From positions 1 through 64,000 of the forward strand of contig NZ_FMDM01000003.1 in NCBI RefSeq assembly GCF_900090105.1: a stretch of DNA of 64,000 nucleotides, written 5' to 3'. The notes under the pieces were generated by a model, which saw nothing but the letters and a program-made list of their open reading frames with translations, did no database searches and was not told where the DNA came from. This document shows, in pieces, positions 25,971-34,447 of this stretch. Within the stretch, counting starts at the first letter, position 1. Every line of letters begins with the position of its first letter. Both the position numbers and the translations under genes were made by a program. This stretch comes from Micromonospora humi. GTDB lineage: Bacteria > Actinomycetota > Actinomycetes > Mycobacteriales > Micromonosporaceae.

Positions 25971-26615
25971 ATGAACGCTGACGATCTTCTGCGACGGGCC
26001 GGTGACCTCTGCGACCGGGTGGTGTTCGAAGGCGACCGCAGCCTGTTGCCGGACGCCGACCGGGCGCTCGACGCCGTGGAGGCGGAGCTCGCGCTCACCA
26101 GGGGCCGCGTCCTGCACGCCCGCTTCCTCGACGACCGGGTCGAGGACCCGCACGAGTTGGCGCTCTTCGAGCGGGCGTGCGCGACCTACGAAGCCCTGGG
26201 AGACCTGGGTGGGCAGGCTCGGGCCCGCTTCCAGATCGGCGTCTACCACCAGGTGGTACGCGCGGACAACGCCGCCGCCGTCCCCCACCTCGAACGCTCC
26301 CGTGCGCTCGCCGAGCAGGTCGCGGACGGCCTGACCCGGTCGTACGCCCTGCGACACCTGGGGATCGCCGCCCACATGGCGGGTGATCTGGACGACGCAC
26401 ACGCCCACCTGGAGGAGTCCACCCGCCTGCGCCGCGAGTGCGCGTTCCCGGCGGGTATCGCCGCGAACCTGGTCGGCCTCGCCCACGTCGCGCGGGCGCG
26501 AAGCCGCCCCGAGGAGGCCGGGGCCCTGCTGGACGAGGCCGAGGCACTGGCCGGCTCCGCCGGCGCCGCCCGCATCGTCGGGCAGATCGAGCAGGCGCGC
26601 GCCGCGATGCGGTGA
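25971..26615 (+). CDS. TPR-repeat protein
   Basis: A 214-residue helical protein with at least three tetratricopeptide-like repeats (YEALGDLGGQARARFQIGVY, LGIAAHMAGDLDDAHAHLEE, LVGLAHVARARSRPEEAGAL). Similar repeats form the C-terminal part of AfsR/LuxR-type regulators, so it may be a free-standing scaffold or a fragment of such a protein. ATG lies six bases after CACACT, a weak -10 candidate. Confidence 0.72.
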   Translation: MNADDLLRRAGDLCDRVVFEGDRSLLPDADRALDAVEAELALTRGRVLHARFLDDRVEDPHELALFERACATYEALGDLGGQARARFQIGVYHQVVRADNAAAVPHLERSRALAEQVADGLTRSYALRHLGIAAHMAGDLDDAHAHLEESTRLRRECAFPAGIAANLVGLAHVARARSRPEEAGALLDEAEALAGSAGAARIVGQIEQARAAMR

Positions 26616-26625
26616 CGAGCGCGGG

Positions 26626-27093
26626 TCACTCGCCGCGTTCGACGTAGGAGGCGAGGTTCGCCAGCGAGGACCTGATGCCCTCCTCGTGGACGCCCTGGTC
26701 GATGCCGGGTGGCACGCCGGTCGCGGTGACCGTCACCTCGGTGCCGTCGCCGGCCGCGGCCAGGTGCCAGGTCATCGTCATGGTGCCCGCGTACGCCGGG
26801 TCGTCGGCCTGGAACACCGCGGTCTGCACCACCCGTGCCGGCCGCGCCAGGTCGGCGAACCCGACGTCGACGACGTCCGTCGCGTCCGACGTCTTGCCCG
26901 GGCTGTCGGTGGGGTCGAGGTAGGTGAGCACCATCCGGAAGCCGCCGCCGGGGCGCGGATCCCACCGCTCGATCCGCCCGCGCATGCCGTCGGGCGGCAG
27001 CCACGTCTCGAGCGCGTCCCGGCGCAGAAGCGCGTCGTAGACGGCCGCCGGCGTCGCGGCCATCGTCCGGCTCGCCCGATCGACCCTGCTCAC
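26626..27093 (-). CDS. SRPBCC/AHSA1-type protein
   Basis: 155 residues with the Bet v 1-like fold typical of AHSA1: SRTMAATPAAVYDALLRRDA, ETWLPPDGMRGRIERWDPRP, the central GGGFRMVLTYLD and a C-terminal helix EEGIRSSLANLASYVE. Members bind small hydrophobic ligands or chaperones; no catalytic role is assignable. GTG start directly downstream of a minus-strand TAGAAT box with six-base spacing. It ends 10 bases from the TPR gene. Confidence 0.83.
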   Translation of the reverse strand: MSRVDRASRTMAATPAAVYDALLRRDALETWLPPDGMRGRIERWDPRPGGGFRMVLTYLDPTDSPGKTSDATDVVDVGFADLARPARVVQTAVFQADDPAYAGTMTMTWHLAAAGDGTEVTVTATGVPPGIDQGVHEEGIRSSLANLASYVERGE

Positions 27094-27099
27094 CGCTCG

Positions 27100-27109
27100 A
27101 TTCTAGGGT
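27100..27109. promoter_or_regulatory. Overlapping divergent -10 boxes
   Basis: ATTCTAGGGT contains TAGAAT on the minus strand (27100-27105, six bases before the GTG at 27093) and TAGGGT on the plus strand (27104-27109, eight bases before GTG 27118). If both are used, polymerases could not bind simultaneously. Confidence 0.5.
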
Positions 27110-27117
27110 CCGATCGG

Positions 27118-27717
27118 GTGCAGGATGGGCGGGTGAGGTTTCCACTCTCGACACCGCTCGCCGTTCCCGCCGGCACCCTCGCCGCCGGCCCGCAGCCGAC
27201 GCTCACCGCCGGCGACCTCGTCCTGCGGCCCTGGCAGGACGACGACGCGTCGGCGTTCCTGGCGGCCTACCAGGATCCGGAGATCCGACGCTGGCACACC
27301 CGCCGCCCCGCCTCGGAGGAGCAGGTCCGCGAGTGGTTCGCGTTCTACCACCGGGCGTGGCGGCAGGAGACGGCGGCGAGCTGGGCGATGACGTACGACG
27401 GCGGCGCCATGGTGGGACGCATGGTCCTGGGCGGCATGGACCTCGGTGACGGGGTGGCGGTGTGCGCGTACTGGGTGGTCCCGGCCGCTCGTGGCGCGGG
27501 CCTGGCCTCCCGGTCGTTGCGGGCGGTGAGCGACTGGGCGTTGGGTGCGGCCGGCTTCCACCGCCTCGAACTCGACCACTCGACCCGCAACCACGCCTCC
27601 TGCCGGGTGGCGGTCAAGGCCGGCTTCCGCCCGGAGGGCACCAGGCGCCGCGCCGCCGTGCACGCGGACGGGCCGCACGACATGCACCTGCACGCCCGGG
27701 TCCGCGGCGACGACTGA
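27118..27717 (+). CDS. GNAT family N-acetyltransferase
   Basis: 199 residues of the RimJ/RimL-like GNAT group: GDLVLRPWQDDDASAFLAAY at the N terminus, CAYWVVPAARGAGLASRSLR (acetyl-CoA pyrophosphate loop), and NHASCRVAVKAGFRPEG (the late GNAT motif). Likely acetylates an alpha-amine, small amine or antibiotic; substrate unknown. GTG 27118 follows a -10 box; an in-frame GTG at 27133 is an alternative. Confidence 0.85.
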   Translation: MQDGRVRFPLSTPLAVPAGTLAAGPQPTLTAGDLVLRPWQDDDASAFLAAYQDPEIRRWHTRRPASEEQVREWFAFYHRAWRQETAASWAMTYDGGAMVGRMVLGGMDLGDGVAVCAYWVVPAARGAGLASRSLRAVSDWALGAAGFHRLELDHSTRNHASCRVAVKAGFRPEGTRRRAAVHADGPHDMHLHARVRGDD

Positions 27718-27790
27718 CACCCGGCCCGCGCCGGCCGTGCTCGACGCGGCCCGGGCTGCGGAACGCGGCCACCCGTGACACCGTGGCGGC

Positions 27791-28354
27791 ATGGACCGGC
27801 AGCGGGCGGCGTGGTCCCGCCTCACCAGGAAGCAACGCGTCGTGGTGTTCGCCGGCATGGGTTTGGCGCTGGTCGGGCTCGTGCTGACGGTGACGGTCGA
27901 CGTGGCCCTCGGCGCCGTCGTCATCTCGGTGGCCTCGCTGGTCGTCATCTTCACGTCCGTGTTCGCCCCCCGCCCTGAAACCGCCGGCGCGGCCCCGACC
28001 ACGACACTTCCGAACACGCCCTCAAGACACCCACGGCGTTCCCGTCGCGCGCGCGGCGGGGCGTGGGTGGAACGGTGTGGGTGTCTGCGGAGGAGAGGGA
28101 GCGGGGGATGCCGGTGCGTGCGCATCTTGAGGAAACCGAGGGGTCGCTGCTGCTCGGGGACGACGGCACACCGCTCGCCCGGATGCGGGTCCGGGACGAG
28201 AAGGGCCAGCGGGTCGCGGCCGACGTCCGACCGATGCCCGGTACGGCGCTCGCCAGGCTCGCCGCGCAGGTGCGGCGGGACCTCACCGGGCTCCGCCTGG
28301 AGACCGCCGACGAGGAACTGGCGGCGGCGCTGGTGGCCGACGGCCTCGACCTGA
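27791..28354 (+). CDS. Small membrane protein, probably with an aberrant C-terminal extension
   Basis: The first ~60 residues are convincing: a basic N terminus (MDRQRAAWSRLTRKQR) and two hydrophobic segments (VVVFAGMGLALVGLVLTVTV, GAVVISVASLVVIFTSVF). After APRPETAG the frame runs through the extragenic palindrome at 28025-28086 and overlaps the next gene by ~250 bases in another frame, giving a low-quality Arg-rich tail. I infer that the original stop was lost when the repeat arrived. The true product may be ~70-90 residues. Confidence 0.45.
   Translation: MDRQRAAWSRLTRKQRVVVFAGMGLALVGLVLTVTVDVALGAVVISVASLVVIFTSVFAPRPETAGAAPTTTLPNTPSRHPRRSRRARGGAWVERCGCLRRRGSGGCRCVRILRKPRGRCCSGTTAHRSPGCGSGTRRASGSRPTSDRCPVRRSPGSPRRCGGTSPGSAWRPPTRNWRRRWWPTAST
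28025..28086. repeat. Inverted pair of the GTGGAACG motif
   Basis: Left arm AGACACCCACGGCGTTCC (28025-28042), right arm GGAACGGTGTGGGTGTCT (28069-28086); 16 of 18 positions complementary, with a 26-base loop. The right half matches copy B at 11944-11967 almost base for base. It sits just before the ribosome-binding site of the GNAT gene at 28108. Confidence 0.75.
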
Positions 28355-28878
28355 GCCGGGCCGCCACCGACATGCGGCACGACCTGACCGGGGTGCCGGA
28401 GCCGACCACCCTGGCGGCGGGCTGGTCGCTCGGCGCCCCGGGATGGGACGACGACCTCGCGACGGAGTTGGCCGCCGCGTACGGGCCCGACCATCCGGAC
28501 GGGCGGTGGCAGTCGGGCGACACCCGGGAGGTGCGGGGCATGTTCGACACCGGTGAGCCGGTGCCGCCGCTGGTGCCCGCCTCGGCCCGGCTGGTCGACC
28601 CCGACGGCCGCAGCGCCGGTCACGTCCTGTGCGCCGGGCCGGTGCCGTGGACCGACGACGGGTGCGCCTGGATCCTCAACCTGGCCGTCGCACCCCGCGC
28701 GCAGCGTCGCGGCTTCGGCCGGGCGTTGCTGACCCACGCGTTGCGTGGCGCCCGCCAGGCGGGGCTGCCGTCCGTCGGCCTGTCGGTGGCCGACGGGAAT
28801 CCGGCCCGCCGGATGTACGACGCGGCCGGCTTCCGCCCGCTCACCCGGGTGTTCTCGGTGCGGGTCCCCGAGGCGTGA
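28108..28878 (+). CDS. GNAT family N-acetyltransferase with N-terminal extension
   Basis: 256 residues: an N-terminal ~95-residue domain of unknown function, then a GNAT domain with GCAWILNLAVAPRAQRRGFG (residues ~188-207), the acetyl-CoA loop, and SVADGNPARRMYDAAGFRPL. ATG 28108 follows a purine-rich GGAGGAGAGGGAGCGGGGG. The last ~20 codons are duplicated at 29815-29874, so the locus has been rearranged. Substrate unknown. Confidence 0.83.
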   Translation: MPVRAHLEETEGSLLLGDDGTPLARMRVRDEKGQRVAADVRPMPGTALARLAAQVRRDLTGLRLETADEELAAALVADGLDLSRAATDMRHDLTGVPEPTTLAAGWSLGAPGWDDDLATELAAAYGPDHPDGRWQSGDTREVRGMFDTGEPVPPLVPASARLVDPDGRSAGHVLCAGPVPWTDDGCAWILNLAVAPRAQRRGFGRALLTHALRGARQAGLPSVGLSVADGNPARRMYDAAGFRPLTRVFSVRVPEA

Positions 28879-28954
28879 CCTGTAGTGCCGTCCGCGGTGG
28901 CACCTCCTTGTGTACTAGCGTCGGGAAGGTGGGGCGGGCTACGAGCCGCTGACG

Positions 28955-29320
28955 GTGGCACGTCTGGGCGCTCTGCTCGCCGGGGCGGACGACAACCGGT
29001 GGTGGCGCCTCGTGGCGGAGTTCCTGGAGGAATATCGCTGGGAGTCGGGGGAGACCCGCGGTGTGCTGCTCGGCGGGGAGCCCGCGCCCACCGGAGATGA
29101 GCGCTGGGACGTGTTCCTCGCGGCCCTGGCGGAGCACCTGAGCGCCAAGGACGGGCGTGGTGCACCACCGTGGGCCGAGCCGCGTTCGCTACGCAGGTTC
29201 TGGTTCCCGTTCAACACGAGCGCCGCCCGGGTGGATGCTGTGGTCCATGCGCCCGCCGCATTCCGTCGCCGTGGCGTCCATGTTCGGCGCACGAGTTGGA
29301 GGTGGCATGAGCATCGATGA
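28955..29320 (+). CDS. Small hypothetical protein, likely frameshifted near its 3' end
   Basis: 121 residues, acidic/aromatic (LLAGADDNRWWRLVAEFLEE, RRFWFPFNTSAARVDAVVHA). The last ~12 codons look wrong: reading +2 from ~29283 gives SAHELEVA and a TGA at 29308 that overlaps the next ATG, as expected for a coupled pair, so a small indel has probably changed the C terminus. GTG start, no clear ribosome-binding site. Related proteins I recall lie upstream of nucleotidyltransferase-like genes, as here, possibly as antitoxin-like partners (weak). Confidence 0.55.
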   Translation: MARLGALLAGADDNRWWRLVAEFLEEYRWESGETRGVLLGGEPAPTGDERWDVFLAALAEHLSAKDGRGAPPWAEPRSLRRFWFPFNTSAARVDAVVHAPAAFRRRGVHVRRTSWRWHEHR

Positions 29321-29754
29321 TCCGCTTCTGGACCGTGGCGCGATCGAGGTCGCCTTCCGCCGGCTCGGTGACCGGTTGGCGAGGCGGGGCGTCGTCGCGG
29401 ACCTCCACATCTTCGGCGGGGCGGCGATGGCCCTGGCTTACGACGCACGACGGGCCACGCGAGACATCAATGCCGTTTTCAAGCCGCACGGCATCGTGCT
29501 CGACGAGGCACGGGCCGTCGCCGACGAACTCGGCATGCCCACTGGTGGCTGAATGAGCAGGCGAGCGCCTACGTCGTACCTGGCGGCGACGCGGCGCCCG
29601 CAGGCGGGATGCGGAGGACATTCGATTTCTTGTCGATCACCTTGGGCTGACGAGTGCGGAGCAGGTCCTCGTCCTCTGCGCCGAGATCTTCCCGGATGAG
29701 GAGGTCCCGGGGCGGGCAAGACTGGTGCTCGACGACGTGTTCGACGTCGGCTGA
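29307..29754 (+). pseudogene. Broken nucleotidyltransferase-like (DUF6036-type) gene
   Basis: The frame from ATG 29307 encodes LHIFGGAAMALAYDARRATR then DINAVF, a nucleotidyltransferase-like start (GGxAM, then the D motif), but stops after 81 residues at 29552. Another frame continues the protein (WLNEQASAYVVPGGDAA), and a third, from ~29603, gives RRDAEDIRFLVDHLGLTSAE through VLDDVFDVG and TGA at 29754. So there is at least one frameshift near 29540 and a second break near 29595, where a stretch of the expected middle region is missing. Inactive. Confidence 0.75.
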
Positions 29755-29814
29755 CAGCCGTCCCGGCCAAAGCCACGACCGTGGCCCGCCTCGATCGTGC
29801 CCGTTGCCCGCAGC

Positions 29815-29874
29815 GACGTGGTCGGTTTCCGCCCGCTCGGCCGGGTGCTCTCGGTGCGGGTCCCCGAGGCGTGA
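29815..29874 (+). pseudogene. Duplicated 3' fragment of the GNAT gene at 28108
   Basis: Translated GFRPLGRVLSVRVPEA and stop, against GFRPLTRVFSVRVPEA at 28828-28878. It has no start and only ~20 codons. It marks the right edge of the decayed cassette 28879-29814. Confidence 0.85.
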
Positions 29875-29881
29875 AGATCGG

Positions 29882-30373
29882 TCAGGTGACGGGTCGGAGG
29901 ACCGCCCAGGCGGAGGTGACACCGGTCAGGTCCGAGCCAAGGCGGATCTGGACGGCGGTCGCGGGCAGCGGGCCGCTGTTGCGGATCGCGCGGCCGTCGC
30001 AGGGCAGGTCCCCGCCGGAGAGTGGCGTGTTCGAGTCCGGCGTCGCGCTGTGCAGCTCGTACCGGATCACCTTGCCCGGCGTCGTCGATGCGCAGGCGGC
30101 GTCGAGCGCGTACTCCTGGCCGGCGCGGGCCTTGGCCCGCATGGTCTGGCTCATCCTGCCGGTCCCGGCGGTCCAGACGACGCGGCTGACCTCGCCGGGG
30201 GCGACGGACGGTGGCGCGGGGACCGTGGGCGCGGCGGAGGCGGGCGCGGGCGCCACAGTGGTGGCGGACGCCGGACCGGTCGGTGGTGGGGAAGTGACGA
30301 CCCGGCTCGTGCAGCCGGTGGCGACCAGGAGTGGCGCCGAGAGGAGCGCAACGGTGCGGTACGGGTGCGGCAT
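29882..30373 (-). CDS. Putative lipoprotein
   Basis: 163 residues: signal peptide MPHPYRTVALLSAPLLVATG followed by Cys21 (lipobox VATGC), a Pro/Ala/Thr/Ser linker (~25-55), then a domain of ~105 residues with two cysteines (AACAS, DLPCDG) that likely forms a small beta-sandwich. Function unknown. It lies divergent from the SARP regulator across 90 bases. ATG with CAGGAT about eight bases upstream, which could be either a weak ribosome-binding site or a -10 box. Confidence 0.7.
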   Translation of the reverse strand: MPHPYRTVALLSAPLLVATGCTSRVVTSPPPTGPASATTVAPAPASAAPTVPAPPSVAPGEVSRVVWTAGTGRMSQTMRAKARAGQEYALDAACASTTPGKVIRYELHSATPDSNTPLSGGDLPCDGRAIRNSGPLPATAVQIRLGSDLTGVTSAWAVLRPVT

Positions 30374-30463
30374 GGCGCTGATCCTGGCAGAGTCGCTCCA
30401 TCGCGCGGGTCCTCGGTCGCGGCCCGACCGCTCGGTACCGCACGCGGATGAGAGAGTGGCAGC

Positions 30464-33400
30464 GTGCGGGTGGGGATCCTCGGGCCGCTGGAGGTCCGCG
30501 ACGGCGAGCAGCCCGTCGACGTCGCCGGGGCGCGGCTGCGGGCGCTGCTGATCCGCCTCGCCCTGGACCCGGGCCGGCCGGTGAGCGTGCCGGCGCTGGC
30601 CGAGGCGCTCTGGGCGGACGCGCCGCCCGCCGACACCGCGAACGCCGTGCAGACGCTGGTGTCCCGGCTGCGCCGGGCGGTGCCCGGGCTGGGCGTACGC
30701 AGCGGCCCGGCCGGTTACCGGCTCGACCTGGACCCGGACGACGTGGACGCGGAGCGGTTCGCCCGGCTGGCCCGGGCCGGCCGGGAGGCGCTGCGGGGCG
30801 GGGACGCGCCGCGGGCGCTGGCGACGCTGCGGGACGCGCTGGCGTTGTGGCGTGGCCCGGCGCTGGCCGAGGTGGCCGATGCCCCGTACGCGGGCGCCGT
30901 GGTGGCGCGGCTGGCGGAGCTGCGGCTCACCGCGCAGGAGGACCGGATCGAGGCGGAGCTGCGCACCGGCGGTCCGGAGCTGCCGGTCGCCGAGCTGGAC
31001 GAGTTGACCGCCGCGCACCCGTTGCGGGAGCGGCTGGCCGCGCTGCACCTGCGGACGCTCGCCGCCGCCGGGCGGCCCGCCGAGGCGTTGGCCGGGTACG
31101 AGCGGATCCGGGCACGGCTCGCCGAGGAGTTGGGGGTGGACCCGTCGCCGGAGCTGCGGGCGGCGCACCTGGCGCTGCTGCGGGGCGACGTCACCACCCC
31201 GCCGCCGGCCGTCGCGCCGCGCGGGAACCTGCGTGCCGCGCTCACCACGTTCGTCGGGCGCGACGAGGACCTGCACCGGCTGACCGGGCTGCTCGCCGAC
31301 AACCGCCTGGTCACGTTGATCGGGCCGGGCGGGGCCGGCAAGACCCGGCTGGCGAGCGTCGCGGCGGGGCTGCTGGCCGACGGCGTGCCCGGTGGGGCCT
31401 GGCTGGTCGAGCTGGCGCCGATCACCGACCCGGCCGACGTGCCGCGGGCCGTGCTGGACACGCTCGGCCGGCGGGACCGGCCGCGGGAACCGGCCCGGCC
31501 GACGGCGCGCGACACGCTCGGGCGGCTGGTCGACGCGATAGCCACCGACCGGACGCTGATCGTGCTGGACAACTGCGAGCACGTGGTGGAGGCCGCCGCC
31601 CGGCTCGCCGAGGAACTGCTCGGCCGCTGCCCGGGGCTGATCGTGCTGGCCACGTCCCGCGAACCGCTGGGCATCGTCGGCGAGGCGCTGGAGCCCGTAC
31701 CACCGTTGCGCCTGCCGCCGGCGGACGCGGCGTTGGCCGACGCGGCCGCGTACCCGTCGGTGCAGTTGCTGCGCGACCGGGCCCGGGCCGTGCGGGCCGG
31801 CTTCGCGGTGACCGGCGACAACGTGGCCGACGTGGTGGAGATCTGCCGCCGGTTGGACGGCCTGCCGCTGGCCATCGAGCTGGCCGCGGCACGGCTGCGG
31901 ACGCTCTCGCCGCGGCAGGTCGTGGCCGGCCTGGACGACCGGTTCCGGCTGCTGACCGGCGGCAGCCGGACCGCGCTGCCCCGACACCGGACACTGCGGG
32001 CGGTGGTGGACTGGAGCTGGGGGCTGCTCACCGACGACGAGCGCCGGCTGGCCGAGCGGCTCGCCGTGTTCCCCGCCTCGGTCACCGCCGAGTCGGCCGC
32101 CGGCGTCGCCGGGCCGGCCGCCGCCGCGCTGCTCGACGCGCTGGTCGACAAGTCGCTGCTCCAGGTGGTCGGCGACGGGCGGTTCCGGATGCTGGAGACC
32201 ATCCGGGAGTACGGGCTGGAGCGGCTCGCCGCCGCCGGGGTCGCCGCCGAGGCGCGCGCCGCGCATGCCGCGTACTTCCGGGACCTGGTGGCGACCGCGG
32301 AGCCGCACCTGCGCACCGCCGGCCAGGTGCCCTGGCTGCGGTTGCTGACGGCGGAGCGGGAGAACATCGTCGGCGCGCTGCACTTCGCCTGCGACGCCGG
32401 TGACGCGGACACCGCGCTGCGCATCGGGGCGGGCCTGGCGTTGCCGCTGATCATCTGGGGCGACGACGGCGGGATCGGCGGTGACGTGCTGGCCCGCGCG
32501 CTGGCGTTGCCCGGTGCCACCCCGGCGGCGGAACGGGCCGTGGTGCTCGCCATCCGGATGGTCACCGAGATGTTCCAGGGCACCCGCGAGCCGACCGGCG
32601 AGCGGGTCGCGGAGATGACCGAGGCGGTGCGTGCGGCGGACGGCACCGGACATCCGCTGGTGGCGTTGCTCGAACCGGCGCTGTCGATGTTCACCGACGA
32701 CACGGCCGCCGGGATCGCCGCCGTGGACCGGGCGCGCGGGCATCCCGACCCGTGGACCGACGGCACGCTGCTGGCCATGCGCGGCCAGATCCGGGAGAAC
32801 GACGGTGACGCCGAGGGCATGCTCCGCGACCTGACCGACGCGGTCGCGGAGCTGCGCGCGGTCGGTGAGCGGTGGAGCCTGTCGATGGCCCTGAGCAACT
32901 ACGCCGACGCGCTGACCAAGCGCGGCGACTTCGAGGGGGCCACGGCCGCGCTGGAGGAGTCGGCGCGGCTGGCCCGCGAACTCGACCCGGGCGCCGAGCC
33001 GAGCTTCCAGCTGATCTGGCTGGCCGCGATCCGGGCCCGCGCCGGCGACGTGGCCGGCGCCAAGGCGGAGCTGCGGCGGTTCGTCGCCGACCGGACGGCG
33101 GACCGGTACGGCCAGGACGCCGCGTTCGGGCTGATGATGCTCGGCGACATCGCCCGGCTGGACGGCTCGCTCGACGAGGCGCGGGACTGCTTCGCCGTCG
33201 CGATGCGCCGGCAGGACGAGGCGCCGATGGTCGCGCCGCAGTTCCGTGGCCTGCTGCTGACCGCGATGGGTCACCTCGCGCTGGCCCGTGGCGACGTGCC
33301 GGGGGCGCGGACCTGCCTCGCCGAGGCCACCGAGCGGGGCTTCGCCGCCCGGGACATGCCGGTGGTCGCGATCATCGCGGTCGGCTGGGCGGCGGTCGCC

Positions 33401-33697
33401 GAGGCGGAGGGCCGTGTCGAGCGGGCCGCCGAGCTGCTCGGCACGTCCGACTCGCTGCGCGGCTGGCCGGACCGGTCCAACGCGGACGCGCAGCGGCTCG
33501 CCGCGCGGCTGCGCGTCGAGCTGGGCGACGACGGTTACGCCGCCGCGTACGCCCGGGGGCACGGCCTGAGCCGGGCCGACGCCCTCGCGTCCGTGGGCGG
33601 CGACCCGGCTCGGTGCGACCGGTCAGGCGCGGCGGCGGTAGGCCCGGACGGCGAGCGGCGCGAAGACCGCGATGATCGCCACGGTCCAGAGGAGTGA
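30464..33697 (+). CDS. AfsR/SARP-family transcriptional regulator with ATPase and TPR domains
   Basis: 1077 residues: an OmpR-like winged helix (MRVGILGPLEVRDGEQPVDV to ~90), a bacterial transcriptional activation domain (~95-245, AERFARLARAGREALRGGDA), an NB-ARC/AAA ATPase with P-loop GPGGAGKTR (~286-294) and Walker B LIVLDNCEH, and a TPR-rich C terminus. This is the architecture of large SARPs that activate secondary metabolism. GTG start. The last 75 bases overlap the convergent ABC permease gene, and the C-terminal ~25 residues (GAAAVGPDGERREDRDDRHG) look like unselected tail, so the original stop may have been lost. No biosynthetic cluster is adjacent in this window. Confidence 0.92.
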   Translation: MRVGILGPLEVRDGEQPVDVAGARLRALLIRLALDPGRPVSVPALAEALWADAPPADTANAVQTLVSRLRRAVPGLGVRSGPAGYRLDLDPDDVDAERFARLARAGREALRGGDAPRALATLRDALALWRGPALAEVADAPYAGAVVARLAELRLTAQEDRIEAELRTGGPELPVAELDELTAAHPLRERLAALHLRTLAAAGRPAEALAGYERIRARLAEELGVDPSPELRAAHLALLRGDVTTPPPAVAPRGNLRAALTTFVGRDEDLHRLTGLLADNRLVTLIGPGGAGKTRLASVAAGLLADGVPGGAWLVELAPITDPADVPRAVLDTLGRRDRPREPARPTARDTLGRLVDAIATDRTLIVLDNCEHVVEAAARLAEELLGRCPGLIVLATSREPLGIVGEALEPVPPLRLPPADAALADAAAYPSVQLLRDRARAVRAGFAVTGDNVADVVEICRRLDGLPLAIELAAARLRTLSPRQVVAGLDDRFRLLTGGSRTALPRHRTLRAVVDWSWGLLTDDERRLAERLAVFPASVTAESAAGVAGPAAAALLDALVDKSLLQVVGDGRFRMLETIREYGLERLAAAGVAAEARAAHAAYFRDLVATAEPHLRTAGQVPWLRLLTAERENIVGALHFACDAGDADTALRIGAGLALPLIIWGDDGGIGGDVLARALALPGATPAAERAVVLAIRMVTEMFQGTREPTGERVAEMTEAVRAADGTGHPLVALLEPALSMFTDDTAAGIAAVDRARGHPDPWTDGTLLAMRGQIRENDGDAEGMLRDLTDAVAELRAVGERWSLSMALSNYADALTKRGDFEGATAALEESARLARELDPGAEPSFQLIWLAAIRARAGDVAGAKAELRRFVADRTADRYGQDAAFGLMMLGDIARLDGSLDEARDCFAVAMRRQDEAPMVAPQFRGLLLTAMGHLALARGDVPGARTCLAEATERGFAARDMPVVAIIAVGWAAVAEAEGRVERAAELLGTSDSLRGWPDRSNADAQRLAARLRVELGDDGYAAAYARGHGLSRADALASVGGDPARCDRSGAAAVGPDGERREDRDDRHGPEE

Positions 33698-34447
33698 GCG
33701 GGTCACCGGCCCGGCGACCGGACCGCCGATGATCAGTCCCCGGGCCGCCTCCATCACGTCGGCCACCGGGTTCACCCCGACCCACCACTGCAACCAGCCG
33801 GGCAGGGTGTCGGTCGGCACCATCATGTTGGTGCCGAAGGTCAGCGGGAACAGCAGCAGGAAGGCGGTGCCCTGCACCGCGCCGGGGCTGCGCATCAGCA
33901 CGCCGAGCAGCACGCCGATCCAGCTCACCGCGAACGCGAACGCGATGGTCAGCAGGCAGGCCGCCAGCGTGGACAGCGGGTCGGTGCCGATCCGGAAGCC
34001 GATCGCGTAGCCGAACGCGAACAGCACCGCGATGCAGACCACGAACCGGACCAGGTCGCCGACCACGGAGCCGACGAGCGGCGCGGACCGGGCGATCGGC
34101 AGGCTGCGGAACCGGTCGAAGACGCCCTTCTCCACGTCGGTGTTGAGGCTGACCCCGGTCGCGATGGAGGCGAACAGGACGGTCTGCACCATGATCGCCG
34201 GAAGCAGGAACTCCAGGTACGCGTGCTGCGAGCCGGAGATCGCGCCGCCCAGCAGGTAGACGAAGATGACCACGAAGATGATCGGCTGGAGGGTCACGTC
34301 CAGCAGTTGCTCCGGGGTGCGCAGCGTCTTGATCAGGCTCCGGCCGGCGAGCGACAGGCTGTGCCGGGCCAGCCCGAACGGGCGGCTGCCGGCCCGGGGC
34401 GCGCCGGTCCGGGGCGGCGTCGCCGCCGCGCGGATGGTCGTGGTCAT
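33623..34447 (-). CDS. ABC-2 type permease (DrrB-like)
   Basis: 274 residues with six hydrophobic segments, including PIIFVVIFVYLLGGAISGSQ, FVVCIAVLFAFGYAIGFRIG and a final WTVAIIAVFAPLAV. The motif FDRFRSLPIARSAPLVGSVV is characteristic of DrrB/NodJ-type drug or glycolipid exporters. Its ATG overlaps the ATPase stop by four bases, so they form a two-gene exporter. Overlaps the SARP 3' end by 75 bases. Confidence 0.88.
   Translation of the reverse strand: MTTTIRAAATPPRTGAPRAGSRPFGLARHSLSLAGRSLIKTLRTPEQLLDVTLQPIIFVVIFVYLLGGAISGSQHAYLEFLLPAIMVQTVLFASIATGVSLNTDVEKGVFDRFRSLPIARSAPLVGSVVGDLVRFVVCIAVLFAFGYAIGFRIGTDPLSTLAACLLTIAFAFAVSWIGVLLGVLMRSPGAVQGTAFLLLFPLTFGTNMMVPTDTLPGWLQWWVGVNPVADVMEAARGLIIGGPVAGPVTRSLLWTVAIIAVFAPLAVRAYRRRA

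Noticed and set aside
30715-32898. 727-codon minus-strand open frame in the SARP gene
   Set aside because: Ser/Arg-rich reverse reading of a high-GC gene.
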